From contig NZ_AUKX01000003.1 in assembly GCF_000424985.1 (NCBI RefSeq), positions 1-64,000 of the forward strand: a stretch of 64,000 nucleotides of DNA, in the 5' to 3' direction. Shown one piece after another: positions 27,384 through 34,391 of the stretch (within the stretch, counting starts at the first letter, position 1; each line of letters opens with the position of its first letter). Source of the stretch: Arenibacter latericius DSM 15913 (GTDB lineage: Bacteria; Bacteroidota; Bacteroidia; Flavobacteriales; Flavobacteriaceae). Both the position numbers and the translations under genes were made by a program. The notes under the pieces were generated by a model, which did no database searches, had not been told where the DNA came from, and was given only the letters and a program-made list of their open reading frames with translations.

Positions 27384-27719
27384 ATGGCAGATTCATATTA
27401 CAATCCGGCAGATTTACGAAAGTTTGGAAAGATTACTGAATGGAGTGAGGAATTAGGAACTAAATTCTTTGATTACTATGGAAAGGTATTTGAAGAAGGT
27501 GCTCTAAGTGCTAGAGAAAAGTCCCTAATCGCCCTAGCAGTATCCCATGTTGTAAAATGTCCCTATTGTATAGACGCTTATACCAAAGACGGCTTGGAAA
27601 AGGGAATTACTAAAGAAGAAATGATGGAAGCCGTACATGTAGGGGCGGCCATAGAAAGTGGAGCAACCTTAGTTCACGGAGTTCAAATGATGAAAAAATA
27701 CGACAAATTAAGCATGTAG
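27384..27719 (+). CDS. AhpD/carboxymuconolactone decarboxylase-like protein of arsenosugar cluster
   Basis: The 111-residue single-domain protein of the CMD fold has the redox motif HVVKCPYCIDAYTKDG (CxxC near residues 51-54) and the following helix with EEMMEAVHVGAAIESG. Its length equals a typical CMD subunit. AhpD relatives reduce peroxides or act as decarboxylases. In arsenosugar gene clusters this type is annotated as a peroxidase-like accessory. It lies 63 bases upstream of the ArsS gene, so a shared transcript is likely. The in vivo substrate is unknown. Confidence 0.87.
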   Translation: MADSYYNPADLRKFGKITEWSEELGTKFFDYYGKVFEEGALSAREKSLIALAVSHVVKCPYCIDAYTKDGLEKGITKEEMMEAVHVGAAIESGATLVHGVQMMKKYDKLSM

Positions 27720-27782
27720 TTTATCACTTATTACTGTATAATAAAGCATTATAGAGAGTTTAATAGATCGGGAAAGAAGCAC

Positions 27783-28853
27783 ATGAATAAAGTTAAAATG
27801 GCAACAAAATCATTAAAGGCAAGGCATGATGATCTTGCATTGGGAAATAAACAATTGGAAATTCTAAGTGGAGGTCCTTTTAAAGACGGGGAATTGCCCT
27901 ATTTTAAGGATAAGTTAGCTAAGATTGGAAAATTTCCTTTACGTCCCAACAAATTAGAAATCCTCCAGATTAATGTAGGGTATATGTGCAACCAGGTCTG
28001 TGAACACTGCCATGTAGATGCAGGTCCAGATAGAAAGGAAATTATGACCAAAGAAACCATGTTTCTTTGTTTGGAAGTAATTAAAAATACAGGTGCCCAT
28101 ACATTGGACCTTACAGGAGGTGCGCCAGAGATGAATCCTAATTTTAGATGGTTTGTAGAAGAAGCATCAAAACTAGGGGTAAAGGACTTTATTGTACGTT
28201 CTAACTTAACCATTATCCGGGCAAACAAAAAGTATTATGATCTTCCTCAATTTTTTAAAGATCACAACGTACATGTAATTTCGTCTATGCCGCATTACAC
28301 CAAGGGAAAAACCGATAAGCAAAGGGGAGATGGGGTATTTGATAAATCTATTCAGGCATTAAAGGATTTAAATGCGGTAGGCTATGGTATGGAAAACAGT
28401 CCGCTTAAATTAGATTTGGTCTATAACCCTTCCGGAGCATTCTTGCCCGGTAATCAGGAAGCTATGGAACGCGATTTTAAGAAGGCATTAAAAGAAGATT
28501 TTGATATCAGTTTTCATAACCTATTCGCCATTACCAACTTGCCTATTGCTCGTTACTTAGACTATCTAATAGCCTCAGGGAATTATGAAGATTATATGTA
28601 TTCCCTTGTAGAAGCGTATAACCCTTCTGCAGTGGCAAATGTAATGTGTACCAATACCATTTCAGTAAGTTGGGATGGCTGGCTGTACGATTGTGATTTT
28701 AATCAGATGTTAGGATTAAAAGTTGCCAGTAGTGTAATACACATTAAAGATTATAATGAAGATATTCTTAATAATAGAGAAATCATTATTTCACAACATT
28801 GCTACGGTTGTACTGCCGGTGCAGGTAGTAGTTGCCAAGGGAGTGTTATTTAA
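27783..28853 (+). CDS. arsS: Arsenosugar biosynthesis radical SAM protein ArsS
   Basis: The 356-residue protein has the radical SAM [4Fe-4S] motif CNQVCEHC (Cys69, 73, 76) within NVGYMCNQVCEHCHVDAGPD, the GGAPE loop (LDLTGGAPEMNPNFRWF), and a DUF3641-type C-terminal domain with additional cysteines (VMCTN, YDCDF, CYGCTAGAGSSCQG). This combination defines the rSAM/Cys-rich ArsS family, which attaches a 5'-deoxyadenosyl group to dimethylarsinous acid on the way to arsenosugars. Starts at 27783 or 27798 (MATKSLKA) are both possible. The methyltransferase ArsM that supplies the substrate is not in the window. Confidence 0.92.
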   Translation: MNKVKMATKSLKARHDDLALGNKQLEILSGGPFKDGELPYFKDKLAKIGKFPLRPNKLEILQINVGYMCNQVCEHCHVDAGPDRKEIMTKETMFLCLEVIKNTGAHTLDLTGGAPEMNPNFRWFVEEASKLGVKDFIVRSNLTIIRANKKYYDLPQFFKDHNVHVISSMPHYTKGKTDKQRGDGVFDKSIQALKDLNAVGYGMENSPLKLDLVYNPSGAFLPGNQEAMERDFKKALKEDFDISFHNLFAITNLPIARYLDYLIASGNYEDYMYSLVEAYNPSAVANVMCTNTISVSWDGWLYDCDFNQMLGLKVASSVIHIKDYNEDILNNREIIISQHCYGCTAGAGSSCQGSVI

Positions 28854-28889
28854 GACCTGTACCAGCTAATTTTATAAGTTATCTACCAC

Positions 28890-28930
28890 AGCGCCCTAAT
28901 AGACTAAAAAATCTGTTAGGGCGCTTTATT
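28890..28930 (+). terminator. Terminator of arsS
   Basis: AGCGCCCTAA and TTAGGGCGCT form a 10-bp GC-rich stem (extended by TAGA/TCTG with mismatch), followed by ttattttagg. Confidence 0.85.
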
Positions 28931-28997
28931 TTAGGTTTACAATCTCATTTGATGCGTATAATCGAATTTATTTCAACTTTTAACATAATAATTTTAC

Positions 28998-29046
28998 TAT
29001 TTTGATAAAAGTGGAGTTAGGGTAACAGACTTATAAGTCTGTTTAC
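28998..29046 (+). promoter_or_regulatory. Promoter with palindromic operator for the TetR-type regulator
   Basis: A -7-like TATTTTG (28998-29004) is followed by the perfect 18-bp palindrome ACAGACTTATAAGTCTGT (29025-29042), itself inside a longer near-symmetric GGTAA...TTACC. It ends 17 bases before the regulator's ATG. Position and symmetry fit a TetR-family auto-repression site. Confidence 0.7.
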
Positions 29047-29059
29047 CAATAACCAAACT

Positions 29060-29674
29060 ATGAAGAACCAAATTAAACGCCTTACTACCATGAATAGAAT
29101 CCAGACCACCGGAATGGAACTATTTTATCAAAATGGGTATTACAATACTAGTATAGACGATATATTAAAAGCTCTTTCCTTATCTAAAGGGGCTTTTTAC
29201 TATCATTTCCAATCAAAGGAAGAGTTTTTTATAAGCATCTCACAAACGCTTTTATTTAGAAAAGTATACATAGATCTTATAGCGCCTATCGAGGGAAAAG
29301 AAGACCCATTAAATACTATTTTAGAGTGTTTGGACAATAATTTACAAATTGCGGAGAATAACTTTTTAGATTATGGTTTTATCCTAGGTAATTTTATTAC
29401 AGAGTTTAATGGAAAAAATCCAGAGATTATGTCCTATCTCCAAGATATATTAACTGTATGGGAGGTTAATTTAGTAACCATTCTACAAAAGGGAAAAACA
29501 GATGGCTATATCAGTAGACATATAGACAGTGAGTCACTTGTTTCATTTATAATTTCGTCTTATATGGGAATCCGAACCATTATGGTTGAGAGTAAAAATA
29601 AGCGATTGAGGTATAATTATATACAACAATTACGTCAATATTTTAAAACAATGGATCTTAGAACTGTAGTTTAG
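29060..29674 (+). CDS. TetR/AcrR family transcriptional regulator
   Basis: The 204-residue protein has an N-terminal TetR helix-turn-helix (residues ~12-58: RIQTTGMELFYQNGYYNTSIDDILKAL then LSKGAFYYHFQSKEEFF, the diagnostic recognition helix). The C-terminal ligand/dimer domain is all-helical (residues 65-200). It may start at ATG 29060 or at M11. A palindromic operator sits directly upstream, so autoregulation is likely. It is tail-to-tail with the GT9 gene (1-base gap); its other targets are not obvious. Flanking genes (arsS upstream, GT9 convergent) share no visible copy of the operator. Confidence 0.93.
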   Translation: MKNQIKRLTTMNRIQTTGMELFYQNGYYNTSIDDILKALSLSKGAFYYHFQSKEEFFISISQTLLFRKVYIDLIAPIEGKEDPLNTILECLDNNLQIAENNFLDYGFILGNFITEFNGKNPEIMSYLQDILTVWEVNLVTILQKGKTDGYISRHIDSESLVSFIISSYMGIRTIMVESKNKRLRYNYIQQLRQYFKTMDLRTVV

Positions 29675-29675
29675 C

Positions 29676-30737
29676 CTAGGAGACTTTTAATATTTCTTTT
29701 GCCTTATCTAATACCAACTCTGGTGGAATACTCCTCATAACATCCTCATAGCCCGAAGGAAATTTGTTTCCATATACCGAAGTAGGGATAAGGGGATATT
29801 TTTCTCTGTCGGAAACTAATATATGTTCTCCTTGTTTAAAGGGATAAAATCCGGCATAGGGATGCGTTACTCCCCATAGAGTAAGACTAGGTACTCCAAA
29901 CATGGCCGCTAAATGAGCATTGCCACTATCCATAGCAATCATCAGCTCTAATTTGGAAATAACTGCCAATTCCTCATTAAATGGTATTTTACCTACCAAG
30001 TTAATACAGTTCTCATATTTGTTTTCCCAAGCTTCTAATTGGATACGTTCGTTTTCTCCGCCTCCAAAGAGTAAAATATGATATAAACCAGAACTATTTA
30101 AATCCGAAACCACTTTTTCCATAAGGTCTAAGGGATACATTTTACCATCAAAGGCAGCGAAAGGGGCAATCCCTATCCATTGTTTTGTATTCCCTTTAAG
30201 TACAAGTTTAGTTTCGGATAACATACTTCTTTTAGGTAGTAGATTTACTCTTTCTAAATTGAGTGGAAACCCAAGGGTTGAAAAAACATCTGCATAGCGC
30301 TGATGCGTAGTTATTAAAGGTTTAAATACTTTCTTAGAAAGGGAAGTTAAACTTCTTTTTTCTGCTCTGCCTTTATCTATTTGTACAAAGGGAGTAGCTC
30401 CCAGTGCAAAAAAAGCCCTTAGGACATTACTACGCATCACATTATGCAAATCGGCCACTACATCTATCTGCAGTGATTTTAATTCCTTATATAATCTCCA
30501 AAGGCCTAGAACACCCTTGTGCTTTCCTTTTACATCGGCTTCATAAACCGTTAGCCTAGGAAGGCCTTCAAAAATAGGTTTAAAAAATCCTTTAGTAAGA
30601 ACGGTTATCCTAGTATTGGGATATTGTTCAAGTAGGGCAGAAATGACTGGAACAGTCATAGCAACATCTCCCATGGCAGACATCCTAATGACCAATATAT
30701 GAACTTCCTGTGAATGTAAGTTTTTACCAGTATCCAT
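29676..30737 (-). CDS. Glycosyltransferase family 9 (heptosyltransferase-like)
   Basis: The 353-residue protein has a GT-B fold. The N-terminal domain starts ILVIRMSAMGDVAMTVPVISALLEQYP (residues ~14-40), the GT9 signature. The C-terminal nucleotide-sugar domain carries IGIAPFAAFDGKMYPLDLM and AMDSGNAHLAAMFGVPSLTLWG. GT9 enzymes transfer heptose or related sugars onto lipopolysaccharide core. In Flavobacteriaceae this gene pairs with DUF4254, as here (58-base gap, same strand), suggesting a shared step in envelope glycan assembly. It has no membrane segment and probably acts at the cytoplasmic face. Confidence 0.92.
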   Translation of the reverse strand: MDTGKNLHSQEVHILVIRMSAMGDVAMTVPVISALLEQYPNTRITVLTKGFFKPIFEGLPRLTVYEADVKGKHKGVLGLWRLYKELKSLQIDVVADLHNVMRSNVLRAFFALGATPFVQIDKGRAEKRSLTSLSKKVFKPLITTHQRYADVFSTLGFPLNLERVNLLPKRSMLSETKLVLKGNTKQWIGIAPFAAFDGKMYPLDLMEKVVSDLNSSGLYHILLFGGGENERIQLEAWENKYENCINLVGKIPFNEELAVISKLELMIAMDSGNAHLAAMFGVPSLTLWGVTHPYAGFYPFKQGEHILVSDREKYPLIPTSVYGNKFPSGYEDVMRSIPPELVLDKAKEILKVS

Positions 30738-30795
30738 TCCTTCGGTAGGATTTTTTATTTAAAATGTGATTATCTCTAAAGAACCTAGGGATGCC

Positions 30796-31398
30796 TTAGT
30801 TCTTTTTTCGAAGTACCGGATTTAACTCATCATCATTGTACATTTTCATCTGCTTATAGACTTTCATGTACTTTTTTCCAGATTCAATATCTGCTAACAA
30901 CTGGTTAATAGCTGAAGATAAATCCTTTCTTTGCTCTAAAAGGATATCTAGTTTAGCCTGACATTTTTCTATATGTTCTGGAGAAGCATCGGTTCTATTT
31001 ACCTCCTCCTGCATATGATAAATTTTAAGAGCTAAAATGGATAGTCGGTCTATAGCCCAAGCCGGACTTTCCGTATTTATAGTAGCATCATCTGCTTTAG
31101 TAATGGATTTATATTTATTAAGAAAATAACTATCTATATATTCCACTAAATCCGTTCTATCTTGATTACTAGCATCAATCTTACGCTTTAATTTAAGTGC
31201 TGCTACTGGATCAATATTAGGATCTCTAATAATATCTTCATAATGCCATTGAACAGTATCTATCCAATTTTTTCTATATAGTAGGTGGGCAATATCATCT
31301 TTTGGATAAGGATTAGAAAATTCTTGATCCACACTATCCTCTATGTGATATTTATCTATACTCTCATTAAATATTTTAAAAGCAAACTCACTAAACAT
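30796..31398 (-). CDS. DUF4254 domain-containing protein
   Basis: This 200-residue, predominantly helical, soluble protein matches the DUF4254 family in length and sequence (FKIFNESIDKYHIEDSVD, LLYRKNWIDTVQWHYEDIIRDPNIDP, SPAWAIDRLSILALKIYHMQEE). No catalytic motif is recognisable. It lies between DUF6427 and GT9 genes on the minus strand with short gaps (39 and 58 bases), so the three likely form one operon. Association with GT9 suggests a role in LPS-like glycan synthesis, but that is inference. Confidence 0.85.
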   Translation of the reverse strand: MFSEFAFKIFNESIDKYHIEDSVDQEFSNPYPKDDIAHLLYRKNWIDTVQWHYEDIIRDPNIDPVAALKLKRKIDASNQDRTDLVEYIDSYFLNKYKSITKADDATINTESPAWAIDRLSILALKIYHMQEEVNRTDASPEHIEKCQAKLDILLEQRKDLSSAINQLLADIESGKKYMKVYKQMKMYNDDELNPVLRKKN

Positions 31399-31437
31399 AA
31401 TCTTATCTTTTAATCACAAATATACCGTTATTTTAAT

Positions 31438-32370
31438 TTAAAAGATACGAGACAAAAGAACAATAAATGGGAGAACAATAACAGAAATCAATACTAGCTC
31501 CTTAACTCTATCCTTTTTAATGGTTTCTAAATAGGTGGTCATAAAAACCACTGATGGAAAAAAGGTAAGTATAATTGGATGGTCTCCTGAGGAAGATTTA
31601 AAAAGAAAAATTAACAAACCAAAAAGAAATAAATACAACACCAACCGCATACTCATTAACCAATTCAATCCTATATTTCCGAATCTTATATAACTGATTA
31701 TTCCACTTAATAAAACTACAAATACATACAGAAATAAATAGGCTACATTCTCAAAATCTTTAAAATAAGAGGGTTTAATAACCATATTAAAGGTATAATG
31801 ATCAGATAAAAAGTAAGGATCTTTTAAAAGCACAAGAATAGCCGTCGTAATTATGTACATCGCAATTATGGCTACAAAAGGAACAAGCCAATTCCTAATG
31901 TTTTTAGACTGATAAAAATATATGGCTACAAAAACAAGAAGTAGATAAAGTAACGCCCAATCGTAAAACAAGCTAGCAATTAGAATCCATGCGGATGCGT
32001 CAAAGATTTTAAGTTTTACATTTTTAAAAGATCTTAAGCTCAATAACCTACGTACCGCTAATAATATAAAAAAGCTACAAAAAATAGCGTTCGAATCTAG
32101 TAATACCCTTGGAAAAAAAACAATTAATAGAGTATAAAGTAATATAGAAAGGGAATTAGAACCAGTAATTTTATTCCTATTGGTTATAAAATTTACTAGA
32201 AAAATACTCAACATTAAACACCCTAAAATAACCGATTGTCCAAACAGCTGATCTAATGCATAAGATTGTTGAAACATCACTAGATGCACAAACCAATAAA
32301 AAGCAAAAAGAAATACAAGAAGTATTATATAATTAATTGGCTTTGTTTTCCCAAAAATGCTTGAAATCAT
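31438..32370 (-). CDS. DUF6427-like polytopic inner-membrane protein
   Basis: The 310-residue protein has about nine to ten hydrophobic helices spread over its length (for example INYIILLVFLFAFYWFVHLV at 13-32 and ILIASLFYDWALLYLLLVFV around 130). Short loops and few charged residues suggest a glycosyltransferase-C-like or polymerase-like membrane protein, but no catalytic loop is clear. I recognise it as the flavobacterial family named DUF6427, found next to GT9/DUF4254. Thirty-eight bases separate it from the divergent small membrane protein gene. Confidence 0.78.
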   Translation of the reverse strand: MISSIFGKTKPINYIILLVFLFAFYWFVHLVMFQQSYALDQLFGQSVILGCLMLSIFLVNFITNRNKITGSNSLSILLYTLLIVFFPRVLLDSNAIFCSFFILLAVRRLLSLRSFKNVKLKIFDASAWILIASLFYDWALLYLLLVFVAIYFYQSKNIRNWLVPFVAIIAMYIITTAILVLLKDPYFLSDHYTFNMVIKPSYFKDFENVAYLFLYVFVVLLSGIISYIRFGNIGLNWLMSMRLVLYLFLFGLLIFLFKSSSGDHPIILTFFPSVVFMTTYLETIKKDRVKELVLISVIVLPFIVLLSRIF

Positions 32371-32392
32371 TCTAGTTTTTTATATTTTTGTA

Positions 32393-32400
32393 GGTAAATA
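32393..32400 (+). promoter_or_regulatory. -7 box of the DUF6341 gene
   Basis: TATTTTTG, a perfect TAnnTTTG, lies 8 bases before the ATG, implying a very short leader. Confidence 0.45.
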
Positions 32401-32408
32401 TAATTAAG

Positions 32409-32630
32409 ATGAAAACATTTTTTCACGGTATCGAGGATTTATTTGTAAATGTGTTATTTGCACCACTTGATGCATTACGTGCTATGGATAGTTGGTGGGC
32501 AGCTAATACATTGAATTGGATTTTTATATTGATTGCTGCCGTTGCATTCGTTTACTGGATGTTGCAACTTAAAAGTTTTAACGATAGCGGGGAAGAAAAT
32601 ACCGATATAACGGCACATGATTACCTATAA
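32409..32630 (+). CDS. DUF6341-like small membrane protein
   Basis: The 73-residue protein starts with an amphipathic N-terminus (MKTFFHGIEDLFVNVLFAPLDALRAMD), then has one clear transmembrane helix (residues ~33-53, NTLNWIFILIAAVAFVYWMLQL) and an acidic tail (SGEENTDITAHDYL). The family is common in Flavobacteriaceae beside DUF6427 and has sometimes been mislabelled uracil phosphoribosyltransferase; no such domain is present. Function unknown. It is expressed from its own promoter, divergent from the DUF6427-DUF4254-GT9 operon. Confidence 0.8.
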   Translation: MKTFFHGIEDLFVNVLFAPLDALRAMDSWWAANTLNWIFILIAAVAFVYWMLQLKSFNDSGEENTDITAHDYL

Positions 32631-32656
32631 AAAATTTCGATCCTCAAATGAAAATT

Positions 32657-32688
32657 AAAAAAGATTGCTTTCGCAATCTTTTTTTTAT
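32657..32688. terminator. Bidirectional terminator DUF6341 / LysE
   Basis: AAAAAAGATTGC pairs with GCAATCTTTTTT around a TTTC loop, with A-run and T-run on either side. It serves both convergent genes. Confidence 0.85.
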
Positions 32689-33350
32689 TCCCTAATGAGT
32701 TCTATTCCCTGCTCTATATTTAACTTATCCTTGGGCAGAAATCCTTTAACAATAAGCACTACTCCACAAACAATTAGAATAATACCAAGTCCTTTCTTAA
32801 CCAAATAAATTCTTCTTTTAGTAAGTTTTTTCCGCAATTGTTTGGCTAATAATATTTTAAAAATATCCGTGATAAAATAAGCCCCTATCATGGCACCAAA
32901 GAATGTCCATATTCTTTTAGGATCATTATCCAAACTAGGGCCTACCACAATAATAATCCCAAGCCAAAACACTAAAACGCCAATATTGATAAAGTTCAAT
33001 AAAAAGCCCTTCACAAAAAGACCAAAATAATCTCCTTTGGTAACCCTTATTTTCTCCATTGAATGTTTGGACTCCTTTTTTAAAACATTTGTAAGTCCGT
33101 ACACCAATAGTATAACCCCTCCAAATACATACAGCCCCGGCTGATTGCTTAAATTTTCTAATAATTGAAAACTACTGAAATAGGCTACTGTGATAAAAAT
33201 AACATCAGCAATTATTACTCCAAAATCAAAACAAAGTGCTGCTCTAAAACCTTTGATTGCACTGGTTTCTAGTAATACAAAAAACACAGGACCTATCATA
33301 AAGCTAAGTAAAAAGCCTAATGGTATTGCTGCCTGTACATCATCAATCAT
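32685..33350 (-). CDS. LysE family translocator
   Basis: The 221-residue inner-membrane protein has six hydrophobic helices and the LysE/RhtB N-terminus (AIPLGFLLSFMIGPVFFVLLETSAIKGFRAAL, residues 9-40), followed by ALCFDFGVIIADVIFI. The family exports amino acids or small solutes. The C-terminal helix (LGIILIVCGVVLIVKGFLP) is followed by a short cytoplasmic tail. The substrate cannot be predicted. It is a monocistronic-looking gene 88 bases downstream of the head-GIN gene on the same strand. Confidence 0.9.
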   Translation of the reverse strand: MIDDVQAAIPLGFLLSFMIGPVFFVLLETSAIKGFRAALCFDFGVIIADVIFITVAYFSSFQLLENLSNQPGLYVFGGVILLVYGLTNVLKKESKHSMEKIRVTKGDYFGLFVKGFLLNFINIGVLVFWLGIIIVVGPSLDNDPKRIWTFFGAMIGAYFITDIFKILLAKQLRKKLTKRRIYLVKKGLGIILIVCGVVLIVKGFLPKDKLNIEQGIELIRE

Positions 33351-33438
33351 ATAATAAATTTAATAACCTGGGAATAGGTACCCCAGTAATAGGGTTATGT
33401 GGTTATACTTACTTTTTATTCAATTAAAGAAAACAATC

Positions 33439-34125
33439 CTATTTCATTTTGGTGATTTTACCACCAAAGATTGTTTTTTCTTCCATTCTTGCCGGCTTGC
33501 CATAAACCAAAACTTCTCCACCTGCTTTTACACTAGCTTGAACGTAATCTGTAGCAAATATTTCGGCTCTTGAACCAGCGTTTACATTAACGGTGCTGAA
33601 TTTAGTTTTAAATTCTTTCCCATTATAAATACCACCAGTGTTTATTTGAACATCTTGATTATGAGATCTACCTGATGCGGTAATCATTCCCCCCATAACG
33701 CTTTTTATTAATAGCTGTTCTACTTCAGCCTTAATAACCAACTCTCCTCCCTCTTGGGCTTTAAGCTCTAATATCTTTTGTTTTATAGCTTCTTTAGAGG
33801 TAATCCTAGCATCCTCGTTGGTATCTATTACTAACAAATCTTCTGAATAAAACAAATCTACAAAGGTTCTGTAGCCACTAAACAATTTATTAAGTTCCAT
33901 CCGTATCTTAAGAACTCCTTCGTTATTAACAATAACTACATTTTTAGTGTTAGCACCGGTTATTACGGCCTTGTTTTGGTTAGATCTAATAAGGTTAACA
34001 GACAAGCCATCAAAGGCTTTAACCTCCTTAAAAGTACTAAGTTCCTGAACTAACTTTTCGTTTTGTCCCCAAGCGGGTAGTATAACGATTAGACAGAACA
34101 GTATTATGGATATTTTATGTTTCAT
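33439..34125 (-). CDS. Head-GIN domain (DUF2807) exported protein
   Basis: The 228-residue protein has a signal peptide (MKHKISIILFCLIVILPAWGQ) and a beta-helix-like DUF2807 body with repeating short strands (FKEVKAFDGLSVNLIRSN, LDVLV-like EDLLVIDTNEDARI, MGGMITASGRSHNQDVQINTGG, VNAGSRAEIFATDYVQASVKAGGEVLVYGKP). The domain occurs in secreted or periplasmic Bacteroidota proteins of unknown role. No T9SS sorting domain or lipobox is present, so a periplasmic location is likely. A 266-base spacer separates it from rnr upstream. Confidence 0.87.
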   Translation of the reverse strand: MKHKISIILFCLIVILPAWGQNEKLVQELSTFKEVKAFDGLSVNLIRSNQNKAVITGANTKNVVIVNNEGVLKIRMELNKLFSGYRTFVDLFYSEDLLVIDTNEDARITSKEAIKQKILELKAQEGGELVIKAEVEQLLIKSVMGGMITASGRSHNQDVQINTGGIYNGKEFKTKFSTVNVNAGSRAEIFATDYVQASVKAGGEVLVYGKPARMEEKTIFGGKITKMK

Positions 34126-34391
34126 TTGTTAAAAGCTATTGTTTTTATAGCAAGGAAAATAATACCCTCACTATAAAAACATTTGTCTTTACTCACAAAG
34201 TGAGATTAGAATGTTCCGACGCTTTAAGTCGGTTTGTTATTTATATTTTCCTCACCATGACCTTAAGCAAGCTTAAGGAATCTGACATCTAGTCTAGTAT
34301 TGAATTTAGCAGCAACAATCCCTAATTTTACAATAGGGATATCCGCTCAACACAATAGTAGTTTAAACAAAATTCATTCCAAAACGCATCG

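Noticed and set aside
27214-27396. 60-codon minus-strand ORF upstream of the AhpD-like gene
   Set aside because: It overlaps the 5' end of a clearly real gene, and the hydrophobic composition is what AT-rich spacer yields.
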